DNA of 64,000 bases from G965197555 sp965197555 (GTDB taxonomy: Bacteria > Chloroflexota > Dehalococcoidia > Lucifugimonadales > UBA3495): the NCBI GenBank assembly GCA_965197555.1, contig OZ240213.1:2480001-2544000 (forward strand). The letters run 5' to 3'. Positions 7,211 through 14,314 of this stretch are shown here, one piece after another (the stretch's first letter is position 1; each line of letters begins with the position of its first letter). The notes under the pieces are model-generated. The model was not told the DNA's origin. It was given only the letters and a program-made list of their open reading frames with translations, and ran no database searches. The translations under genes were made by a program, and so were the position numbers.

Positions 7211-7625
7211 CAGACAAGTACCCGGAGTGCCACGCCCATCCGGAGTACCCGCCCCACCTCCACCACCCAGACCGCAAAATGACCCCAGCTCCGCCTGAAA
7301 ACGGCTCTGACAGATCCCGGCCCCGACGGCAAACCCGACAACTCCACCCGCGATACTTGACAGAAAATCGTTCTCCTAGACTTTTCAGCTGCGCCAGTCT
7401 CGAAATCGTCCTGCGCCCGGATGCCGCCGTCCGGCGGCGGTAGAAACGCCCGCACAACCACGCTCCCACCCACAGGTCACGGCCTCCAGAACACAGGGGC
7501 CGCGGCCTCACCCGACGGCGGCCGCGGCCCCCGGAACCTCCCCCCATAACAGAACGCGCTCCCAAAACGCGTCTCCTCACTCCCGGGACCAAGCCGCGTA
7601 AACCATGCCGCCGGGAGAAACAACC
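7211..7625. other. Intergenic stretch with the second 20-bp box
   Basis: 415 bases without a convincing gene. It contains the repeated 20-bp box at 7369-7388, a TTGACA at 7357-7362, and a short GC inverted repeat (GCCGCCG / CGGCGGC) near 7425 without a T-run. The remainder is GC-rich with no further structure that I can support. Confidence 0.4.
7369..7388 (+). repeat. 20-bp box, copy 2 of 2
   Basis: Exact repeat of the box at 3891-3910. It lies 238 nt before the 45-residue zinc-ribbon gene and could belong to the promoter or control region of the zinc-ribbon / ATPase pair. Confidence 0.5.
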
Positions 7626-7763
7626 ATGGAATTTGAAACCTACTCCTGCAGCCACCGCTACCGCATCGTCGGCCAGGAAAAGATGCCCCAAGGACACGCC
7701 GTCATCCGCCGCGTAAGATGTTCCATCTGCGGACACGAGATCACAGCCGGACCCGCCTCCTAG
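7626..7763 (+). CDS. 45-residue zinc-ribbon-like protein
   Basis: MEFETYSCSHRYRIVG followed by RRVRCSICGHEI gives a C-x-H and a C-x2-C-x-H cluster, typical of a small zinc ribbon. GGGAGA lies 8 nt before the ATG. It ends 89 nt before the GHKL ATPase gene on the same strand, so the two may be co-expressed. No named family. Confidence 0.5.
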   Translation: MEFETYSCSHRYRIVGQEKMPQGHAVIRRVRCSICGHEITAGPAS

Positions 7764-7852
7764 TCCTCAGCGCCGTCCCCCGAAACTCGGTAAACTCACC
7801 TGTATCTCCGTACCGTCCCGCCTACCATCATCCAAAAAGGAGCCGAGCCCCC

Positions 7853-9421
7853 ATGCCTGAAAAGGAAAGATTCGCCGTCTCCCACGAGGGAATGCGGGAG
7901 CAGCACGCCGGCCGCGCGCCCTGGGAACTGGTCAAGGAGCTGGTCCAGAACGCCTGGGACGAAGCCCCCAACGCCACCGTCTGCCAGGTGGACATCTCCC
8001 ACGCGGACCCCGGCTTCACCAGGATAACCGTTACCGACGACGGGCCCGGGTTCGCCGATATCGCCGACTCCTACACCCTCCTCAGAGCCACCCCCAAGCG
8101 CCGGGACCCCAACAAAAGAGGCAGGTTCAACCTGGGCGAGAAGGAGTTCATCTCAGTTGCCATCCACGCCCGGGTGGAGACTGCCGGCTACACCGTGACC
8201 TTCCCCGCGGGCGGGGGCCGCCGGGTCTTCAGGAACAAACGCACCCGGGGCACCGTCATCACCGCCCTCATGCCCTGGAGCGAGGCGCAGGCCGAAGACC
8301 TCAGGGAACGGCTCGCCATCTTCCGCCCCACCGATTGCGCCCTTCTCGTCAACGGACAGAAAATCTCCAGGAGGGAACCGCTCGCCGTCCACTCGGCAAT
8401 ACTGGACACGGTACTCCAGGACGGACCCGGAGAACCGGTGCGCCGCACCCGGCGCAGGACCGAGGTCCACCTCCTCCCCCAGCGCCGGGAGGCCCAGGCA
8501 AGAACGGACGAGGCCACTGCCCTGTGGGACTTCGACGAAATCCAGAACCCCAGCAACGTGGAGCAGTCCTGGCTCTACGAGATGGGCATTCCCATCCAAC
8601 CCATCGACACCCCCTGGGACATCGACGTCCAGCAGAAGGTACCCATGCCCCCCAACCGGACCGAGACCCCCGCCAGGTACCTCCAGGCCATATACGCCGA
8701 GGCCCTCAACGCCCGCTACAACTTACTGGAACCGGAGGAGTTCGGCCGCAACTGGGTCAAAGCCGCCATGCAGGAAAACCGGGTCGAGAAGGAACCGGTG
8801 GTAGCCACCGTTCAGGGACGGTACGGAGAGAAAGCGGTATTCACCAGCAATGACGCCGACGCCAACATGCGCGCCTCTGAGAAGGGTTACCAGCTCATCA
8901 ACCCCAGGTCCCTTTCCACCCCGGAGCGGAACTACTTCAGGAAACAGGGAGAGGTCAAATCGGCCCGGGAGGTCTTTGGAATCAAGCCAGACTCCGACGG
9001 CTCCCCGGCCCCCGACAGGCCCGAGTACCCAGCCTTCGCCGCCTGGGTCCAGGAGCTCGCCCGGAGCTGCGGGCTCCACGCGTCCGTCAGCTTCATCAAC
9101 AACCCGACCTACCGGATCATGGCGGACTGCACCGCCGACAACGAGGCCCCGAACGTCAGGTTCAACACCGCCGCCATCCCCGAGGCGTTCTTCCTGCCCC
9201 CGTTCAACCGGGAGGAACAACTGGAGCTGGTGATCCATGAACTGGGGCACGCCGTCGCCCGCAGGGGGATGGAACACGGCCCCCAATGGGGCGACGGCGT
9301 CGCCCGGACCGGCGCCCTGATAGCAAGATACTTGCTCCAGTCCAACCAGGAACCGCCGGACCAAGAGCCCGGCCCCGGGCATGGCCCGGGTGGAATAGAA
9401 GACCGTGGAAAGCCAACCTAA
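7853..9421 (+). CDS. GHKL ATPase fused to a C-terminal HExxH metallopeptidase-like domain
   Basis: 522 residues from ATG 7853, with AAGGAG upstream; the longer frame has no support. Residues about 20-160 carry the GHKL (Hsp90/MutL/histidine kinase) ATP site: ELVKELVQNAWDE (N box with the catalytic Glu), TDDGPGF (61-67, G1 box), and a glycine-lid region GRFNLGEKEF (90-99). The middle (about 170-400) has no family I recognise. Residues about 410-490 end in HELGHAVARRGMEHG, an HExxH zinc-peptidase motif (H462, E463, H466). Similar ATP-binding proteins occur on phages and plasmids (general recollection, not searched). ATP-dependent action on proteins or DNA is inferred. Confidence 0.75.
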   Translation: MPEKERFAVSHEGMREQHAGRAPWELVKELVQNAWDEAPNATVCQVDISHADPGFTRITVTDDGPGFADIADSYTLLRATPKRRDPNKRGRFNLGEKEFISVAIHARVETAGYTVTFPAGGGRRVFRNKRTRGTVITALMPWSEAQAEDLRERLAIFRPTDCALLVNGQKISRREPLAVHSAILDTVLQDGPGEPVRRTRRRTEVHLLPQRREAQARTDEATALWDFDEIQNPSNVEQSWLYEMGIPIQPIDTPWDIDVQQKVPMPPNRTETPARYLQAIYAEALNARYNLLEPEEFGRNWVKAAMQENRVEKEPVVATVQGRYGEKAVFTSNDADANMRASEKGYQLINPRSLSTPERNYFRKQGEVKSAREVFGIKPDSDGSPAPDRPEYPAFAAWVQELARSCGLHASVSFINNPTYRIMADCTADNEAPNVRFNTAAIPEAFFLPPFNREEQLELVIHELGHAVARRGMEHGPQWGDGVARTGALIARYLLQSNQEPPDQEPGPGHGPGGIEDRGKPT

Positions 9422-9535
9422 GCGCCTCACCGGACCCAATACCTTCTAAGCCCAGGGCCAAGACAAGTTCCACAGATAAGAGGCCGCGAGGAAAATCAAA
9501 AGCCGGACAGACCCGCGGACACCCAGCCAACAACA

Positions 9536-10108
9536 TCATCCAAGAAGCCGAACAGATCGCCACCCTATACGCCCGACAGCCCCCAACGAACCGGACCCAC
9601 CAGATTCATCCATAACGGAATCCCCATCCCGATTCTTCCAAGCGTTGAAATCGGCATCGGAACTCCACTGGTCCGCCCACATACCCTCCTTGGCCTGATA
9701 GGCGGCAAACTCCTCAGCAGCTATCATCTCATCATAAGCGTAATAACTCATCGCCCAACCGCCCCCGGCCATGAGATAACTAAGAGAGACCACGTAGTTC
9801 GTTTCATACATCCAAGCCACTATCCTATCTCTCTCATCAATTTCATACTTCCAAAGAAGGAACACCTTCCCCTCGACCAAACCTTCCAGGTACTCCCTAG
9901 CAGCCCGGCCAACAGCGCCCTGACTCATTTCCGGGGCGTCGATCCCGTACAGGCGCACCCTGAAACCCAACCCGGCACACTCAACCGGTACCTTCTCCTC
10001 CTCTTCGATCACCACATCCAGAGTGTCCCCGTAGATCACCTCTATCACCCGGACCCTCGTATCGTCGTCCCAGACGCAATTCCAAGCCTCCTCTGCATTC
10101 TCACGCAT
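9536..10108 (-). CDS. Staphylococcal-nuclease-like (thermonuclease family) enzyme
   Basis: 190 residues from ATG 10108, preceded by GGAGGGAG; a 12-residue longer start is possible but poorly placed. The SNase core is recognisable: YGDTLD (D28), RVRLYGIDAPE (R52, D57, E60, matching R35, D40 and E43 of the Staphylococcus enzyme) and DRIVAW (R95, matching R87). No signal peptide is seen, so it is probably cytoplasmic or released by lysis, unlike secreted nucleases. Expected reaction is Ca2+-dependent cleavage of DNA/RNA. Accessory nucleases of this type are common on plasmids and conjugative elements. Confidence 0.85.
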   Translation of the reverse strand: MRENAEEAWNCVWDDDTRVRVIEVIYGDTLDVVIEEEEKVPVECAGLGFRVRLYGIDAPEMSQGAVGRAAREYLEGLVEGKVFLLWKYEIDERDRIVAWMYETNYVVSLSYLMAGGGWAMSYYAYDEMIAAEEFAAYQAKEGMWADQWSSDADFNAWKNRDGDSVMDESGGSGSLGAVGRIGWRSVRLLG

Positions 10109-10157
10109 CGAACTCCCTCCTATAATCTGGCCAACCCTACCCAAGGAGAAAAGAAAA

Positions 10158-10175
10158 GGGCGGCTACTGCCGCCC
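10158..10175 (-). terminator. Intrinsic terminator on the minus strand
   Basis: GGGCGGC (10158-10164) pairs with GCCGCCC (10169-10175) around loop TACT. Read on the minus strand it is followed by TTTTCTTTTCT. It is placed to stop transcription coming from thioredoxin before the nuclease gene. Confidence 0.75.
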
Positions 10176-10204
10176 CATACCGCAACGGACCAACAACCAG
10201 GAAT

Positions 10205-10225
10205 TTGACGTTCACTTGACGTTCA
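10205..10225. repeat. Tandem TTGACGTTCA, 11-bp period
   Basis: TTGACGTTCA at 10205-10214 and again at 10216-10225, one helical turn apart. It sits in the 256-bp gap between the nuclease and thioredoxin, near where the island-like region ends. This could be a binding site for a dimeric regulator or an element-end repeat. Confidence 0.35.
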
Positions 10226-10400
10226 GCACCCGGAACCTCCACGGACTTCAGGAGACCCGGACACCGGGTAAACCGGGAACACCAGATATGGACAGGACCT
10301 CCAGGAACTTCCAGAAACCTCTACAACCTGACAGTCCCCTAATTTGAAGTCCGCAAGGGCCACCGGGTCCCATCCACTCCCTCACTGGGGCCGGGCTAAT

Positions 10401-10730
10401 CTATCCGGTTATGACCGAATCAACCTTTTTCTTCAGCACACCCTTGGGAACCGCCCCGACGATCTGGTCCACCGGCTGTCCGCCTTTGAAGAAGATCAGC
10501 GCGGGGATGCTGCGGATTCCGTATTTCATCGCGATTTCGGGGTTGCTATCCACGTCCAGTTTGGCCACGCCAAGCTGTCCCTCATACTCGACAGCCATGT
10601 CATGAACAGAGGGGGCTATCATTTTGCAGGGGCCGCACCACTCGGCCCAAAAATCCACCAATACAGGGAGGTCGGAATTAAGGACCTCGTTATCCCAGTT
10701 AGCTTCGGTTGCTTCAAAGGGTTCCGCCAT
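10401..10730 (-). CDS. trxA: Thioredoxin
   Basis: 109 residues, normal full length. It has the active-site motif WAEWCGPCK (redox Cys C32 and C35) and the conserved cis-proline loop SIPAL. It is a cytoplasmic disulfide reductase that passes electrons from thioredoxin reductase to ribonucleotide reductase, peroxidases and others. GGAGGG lies before the ATG. A weak promoter pair on the minus strand (TTGACC 10837-10842, TATAAA 10816-10821, 15-bp spacing) lies upstream. It is divergent from the methyltransferase-Maf gene. Confidence 0.97.
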   Translation of the reverse strand: MAEPFEATEANWDNEVLNSDLPVLVDFWAEWCGPCKMIAPSVHDMAVEYEGQLGVAKLDVDSNPEIAMKYGIRSIPALIFFKGGQPVDQIVGAVPKGVLKKKVDSVITG

Positions 10731-10890
10731 TGCTACCCTCCAATAGAGCTCAGGTCTGATTTAATATATTGGCTGCGGCGAATCTCGTCGGGGATGAAGG
10801 GAGATTCGGCACCAGTTTATACCTGCGGGTATTTAGGGTCAATATTAATTTGTCGGGGTACAGCTTAACGTATAGTTGGACTCCTTTGCC

Positions 10891-10919
10891 TTGGATTACC
10901 CCGATGGTTCCATTATAGT
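10891..10919 (+). promoter_or_regulatory. Promoter of the RlmD-Maf / Tat operon
   Basis: TTGGAT (10891-10896), a 17-bp spacer, then TATAGT (10914-10919). The expected transcript start is about 10926, some 26 nt before the TTG start. The -35 box is weak (3 of 6); the -10 box is good. Confidence 0.5.
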
Positions 10920-10951
10920 ATTTCCGAATAGTACTTCCCGAGGGGAAACCG

Positions 10952-12790
10952 TTGACGGACCGCGTTATAAGTAAAGGCGAGCAGCTTACCCTGTCACTGA
11001 CCGCTTGGGGCCGGCTGGGTGAAGCCATGGCCAAACACGACGGCCACAATATTTTTGCCTTTGGCGGGATCCCAGGCGAGACTGTGGTAGCGGAGGTCAT
11101 AGGACTCCACCGCGGTTTCATCGCTGTCAAGGTAACGGAGGTGTTGGAGCCGTCGCCCCTACGGGTTGAACCTCCATGTCCTTACTACGGGCAGTGCACC
11201 GGCTGCCAATGGCAGCACGTCAGCTATGAAGGACAGATGGCCGTCAAACGGGACAAGGTCGTGGATGCCTTACAACGGGTTGGTGGCTTTGACAACCCGC
11301 TGGTAGCGCCGGTGCAAGCTGCTCCAGCCGAGTTCGGCTACCGGAATCATGCCAGGTTTACGGTAGGCCCAGGTGGGCATCTGGGATTCGTAAATCGGGA
11401 GACCCGGCGATTCATTCAAGTAGACCGCTGCATGATCATGCATGACGGTGTTAACAACATCCTTGAGCAGCTTCAAGGTAAATGTGCCGAAACCAGCCAG
11501 TTGTCTGTACGCTCTGGAAGGGACACCGGTGATTTCTTGGTGCAACCCTTGCTGGCTGGCCTCATTGAACGATTGGACACAGGTCAGCAGAGCTACCAAG
11601 AATCGGTCGACGGGACCCATTTCCGAGTGTCGTCCCCCTCTTTCTTTCAGGTAAACGTTGATGTGGCTGCCGAGGCGGCGCGGGTGGTGAGGGATGGCCT
11701 GGCATTAACCTCCAGCGATGTTTTGCTGGACGCCTACACTGGAGTGGGGACCTTCGCGGTCCTTCTAGCGCCTTACGTGAGTAAGATTATCGCTGTAGAG
11801 GAGTCCAGCGCTGCGGTCTCCGACGCTAAGCAGAACGCTTCCGCTCTGCCCAACGTGGAGTTTGTGCTGGGAAAGACTGAGGACGTGCTCCAACGGTTGC
11901 CGGAGTCTCCGGACGCAGTGGTCTTGGACCCGCCTCGAGCGGGGTGTCAACCTGGGGCGCTCCACTCGCTGGCCAAACTGGCGCCAGGGAGGGTCGCTTA
12001 CGTATCATGCGACGCCGAAACACTGGCCCGAGATTTGAAGGTGCTGTGTGGAAATGGGTACTATTTGGACCGAGTAGTACCCCTGGATATGTTCCCGCAA
12101 ACCCACCATGTTGAGTGCGTGGCCTTGTTGTCCCGCCGCTCGCCCTGCAATCGGCTGATTTTGGCATCGGCTTCCCCGAGGCGGCGAGAGCTTCTGGCGG
12201 GTCTGGGAATAGAATTCCAGGTTTCGCCAGCGGGTGTGTTTGAAGAAGCACTGGCCGGTGAAACGCCGGAAGACATGGTGCGTAGATTGTCCCTGGCCAA
12301 GGCTTGGGCGGTGGCCGCCGACATGGAGGCTGGCTACATCATTGGTGCTGACAGCGTGGTGGTGCACGAGGGCCAAGCTCTAGGCAAACCCTCCGACTCG
12401 GCCGAGGCCAAACGGATGCTTGTCATGCTTAGAGGCACCCGCCATCATGTGGTCACTGGAGTGACTGTGGTTGATGCGGCCTCCGGGCGCCATTTGACTG
12501 ATTGTCTGACCAGCGAGATCACTTTACGCAACTTATCCGATTCGGAGATCGAGTCATCAATCGCCACGGGAACTCCCTTGGATAAAGCGGGGGCTTATGC
12601 GGTGCAGGACTCGGACCTGCAGCCGGCTGCGTCCTGGCAGGGATGCTACACCAACATTGTTGGACTTCCTCTTTGCCGGTTGTGGGAGATGCTGGAGCAA
12701 CTCGGCTATGAACTTGAACCGTCCAGCGCGGTGAAGCTTCCAGAGGAATGCGGCCAATTCTGCTCGTTGCGCCACAGGCGGTCCTCATGA
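10952..12790 (+). CDS. 23S rRNA uracil-C5 methyltransferase (RlmD/RumA-like) fused to Maf nucleotide pyrophosphatase
   Basis: 612 residues. N-terminal half: TRAM-like RNA-binding domain (about 5-62); iron-sulfur cysteines C76-x5-C82-x2-C85 and C160; SAM-binding LDAYTGVGTF (259-268); DPPRAGC (326-332); VSCD with the catalytic Cys C353. This is the full TrmA/RumA plan, which methylates a uridine in rRNA. From about residue 402 a complete Maf domain begins: LILASASPRRRELL, GADSVVV, ALGKPSD, and AYAVQDSD to the end. Maf proteins hydrolyse dTTP, UTP or modified nucleoside triphosphates. The junction SRRSPCNRLILASASPR has no stop or start between the domains, so this is a true fusion. The start is TTG. 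The stop overlaps tatA/B as ATGA. Confidence 0.9.
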   Translation: MTDRVISKGEQLTLSLTAWGRLGEAMAKHDGHNIFAFGGIPGETVVAEVIGLHRGFIAVKVTEVLEPSPLRVEPPCPYYGQCTGCQWQHVSYEGQMAVKRDKVVDALQRVGGFDNPLVAPVQAAPAEFGYRNHARFTVGPGGHLGFVNRETRRFIQVDRCMIMHDGVNNILEQLQGKCAETSQLSVRSGRDTGDFLVQPLLAGLIERLDTGQQSYQESVDGTHFRVSSPSFFQVNVDVAAEAARVVRDGLALTSSDVLLDAYTGVGTFAVLLAPYVSKIIAVEESSAAVSDAKQNASALPNVEFVLGKTEDVLQRLPESPDAVVLDPPRAGCQPGALHSLAKLAPGRVAYVSCDAETLARDLKVLCGNGYYLDRVVPLDMFPQTHHVECVALLSRRSPCNRLILASASPRRRELLAGLGIEFQVSPAGVFEEALAGETPEDMVRRLSLAKAWAVAADMEAGYIIGADSVVVHEGQALGKPSDSAEAKRMLVMLRGTRHHVVTGVTVVDAASGRHLTDCLTSEITLRNLSDSEIESSIATGTPLDKAGAYAVQDSDLQPAASWQGCYTNIVGLPLCRLWEMLEQLGYELEPSSAVKLPEECGQFCSLRHRRSS

Positions 12791-13035
12791 ACTTCATGGG
12801 TGCTGGCCTATCAGAGCTGGCAGTGGTCTTCCTGGTAGCATTCCTGGTACTGGGGCCCAGCCGGTCCATCAGTATGGTGCGCAACGCCGGGAGGTTCTTG
12901 CAATCAATGCGCCGCAGTTTCAGCGAGCTGACCGACGCGGTCAACCTGGAACAGGAGCCGCCCAATCCCGGCCAATCGCCGGGAGTCGCCACCGACCAAG
13001 GACAAGAACAGCCGCCCAAGGCAGGTAATGAGTGA
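12787..13035 (+). CDS. Twin-arginine translocase TatA/TatB-like subunit
   Basis: 82 residues. There is one N-terminal helix (LSELAVVFLVAFLVLGPSRS), the Gly-Pro hinge typical of TatB, an amphipathic helix (MVRNAGRFLQSMRRSFSEL) and a polar tail. I chose ATG 12787 because it overlaps the stop of the previous gene as ATGA; an earlier in-frame ATG at 12748 lies inside that gene. It works with TatC to export folded proteins bearing twin-Arg signals. Its stop overlaps tatC by 8 nt. Confidence 0.85.
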   Translation: MNFMGAGLSELAVVFLVAFLVLGPSRSISMVRNAGRFLQSMRRSFSELTDAVNLEQEPPNPGQSPGVATDQGQEQPPKAGNE

Positions 13036-13783
13036 CCGGGAGCTCACGATACTTCAGCACCTGGGCGAGCTACGCCGCAGGGTAATCTATTCCGTTTTAG
13101 CGATCATTGTCGGCAGCGCCGTTGCCTTTGCCTTTTTCCGGCAGATCATCGAACTGCTGGTCCGCCCCGCCAGGGACCTCCAAACATTAGCCGGCGGCCA
13201 ACTGATATATACCGAGGTCACCGAGTTGCTGACCACCAGCGTCAAGGTGTCCTTGGTCTTCGGGTTCATTCTGGCCTTCCCGGTGATCCTTTACCAGGTT
13301 GTGACTTTCGTGGCTCCCGGTCTGACTCACCGGGAGAGGCGATATCTCTGGGCTTTTTTGCCCGGTGGGATGCTAGCTTTCGCCTCAGGCGTCGCTTTCG
13401 CCTATTTTGTGCTCACTCCGCCAGCCCTCCACTTCTTGCTCACCTTCGGTGGAGACGTGGCAACCCCAATGATCCGGGTCAGCAATATTGTCAATCTCAT
13501 GGTCCGGTTATTGTTCTGGATGGGTCTTGCCTTTGAGACACCGTTGATAATGTACTTGTTGGCCCAGATAGGAGTGGTGAACCACCGAGTTTTGGGAAGG
13601 TTCCGCCGTTATTGGGTGGTCATCGCCTTTATTTTGGCCGCCATCATCACGCCGACCTTCGACCCCATAAATCAAGCCATAGTCGCGGTGCCGCTACTGG
13701 GGCTATATGAGCTGGGAATCCTACTGGCCCGTCTGGCTGGCCGCAGCCGAAGGTCATCGGAAGCGATTACGCCGGCCGCTTGA
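13028..13783 (+). CDS. tatC: Sec-independent protein translocase TatC
   Basis: 251 residues, usual length. It has the TatC opening ILQHLGELRRRVIYSVLAI and six predicted membrane helices, with FxxxFxLxFExP-like elements (FWMGLAFETPLIMYLL) and RRYWVVIAFILAAIITPT. TatC recognises the twin-arginine signal and nucleates the pore with TatA/B. It overlaps the upstream tatA/B-like gene and so is translationally coupled. It is followed by a hairpin and a convergent tatA. Confidence 0.95.
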   Translation: MSDRELTILQHLGELRRRVIYSVLAIIVGSAVAFAFFRQIIELLVRPARDLQTLAGGQLIYTEVTELLTTSVKVSLVFGFILAFPVILYQVVTFVAPGLTHRERRYLWAFLPGGMLAFASGVAFAYFVLTPPALHFLLTFGGDVATPMIRVSNIVNLMVRLLFWMGLAFETPLIMYLLAQIGVVNHRVLGRFRRYWVVIAFILAAIITPTFDPINQAIVAVPLLGLYELGILLARLAGRSRRSSEAITPAA

Positions 13784-13812
13784 TCCCTACCGATAGCGTT
13801 CCCTCAACAAAA

Positions 13813-13838
13813 AAGGACCAGTGCAACGACTGGTCCTT
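13813..13838. terminator. Bidirectional terminator between tatC and tatA
   Basis: AAGGACCAGT (13813-13822) pairs perfectly with ACTGGTCCTT (13829-13838) around a 6-nt loop. An A-run precedes it and T-rich sequence follows, so it can stop both converging transcripts. Confidence 0.85.
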
Positions 13839-13864
13839 CTTGGTGTCGAATTGACCCGATCAGG

Positions 13865-14068
13865 CTAGTAGGGCCGCTCCTCGTCAGACGAGCCGCTGAC
13901 CCGATCTTTCCTTGACTTTTCGTCCTCGCCGGTGATCGCGGTCTTGAAAGTCCGTATACCCCTGCCTAAAGAGGAGCCGATCTCCGGGAGCCGCCTAGCG
14001 CCGAATATCAGCAAGATGACTACCAATATTATGAGCAACTCCGGGAGTCCGAAGGGACCAACCCTCAT
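13865..14068 (-). CDS. tatA: Twin-arginine translocase TatA/TatE
   Basis: 67 residues, a short but complete TatA. It has GLPELLIILVVILLIFG followed by the FGARRLPEIG hinge, an amphipathic helix (LGRGIRTFKTAI) and a charged tail. It forms the size-variable pore of the Tat pathway. It is convergent with the tatA/B-tatC operon and has its own promoter region upstream, shared with the divergent lpdA. Confidence 0.93.
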   Translation of the reverse strand: MRVGPFGLPELLIILVVILLIFGARRLPEIGSSLGRGIRTFKTAITGEDEKSRKDRVSGSSDEERPY

Positions 14069-14201
14069 GATGCTCCTATTTGCTGAGAATGGACCTACTC
14101 ATCATAGCAAAAACGGATTTCCAACACAATCACACTTTCCTGTCGTAACCTTGATCACTCATTGGTCACAAGAATGATCGATCCAGGGACTCAAGCTATG
14201 G

Positions 14202-14231
14202 TTGTTGCTTCATCTGGGCCGCCTGTATAAT
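14202..14231 (+). promoter_or_regulatory. Promoter of lpdA
   Basis: TTGTTG (14202-14207), an 18-bp spacer, then a perfect TATAAT (14226-14231). The expected start is about 14238, giving a leader of about 77 nt before the ATG. Confidence 0.65.
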
Positions 14232-14314
14232 TCGGCATCATTATTGACATAAAGTCCGGTCACCGGCGGCCTTGGCCGTAATTGGAGGTCGAAATACCGG
14301 ACCTGAAGGATTAA

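Noticed and set aside
7718..7852. Upstream extension of the GHKL ATPase frame
   Set aside because: It overlaps the 45-residue zinc-ribbon gene, has no family similarity, and the ATG at 7853 has AAGGAG upstream.
1..10400. Prophage interpretation of the left region
   Set aside because: No capsid, portal, terminase, tail or lysis gene is visible; pilin-like genes point more to a conjugative or surface-structure element.
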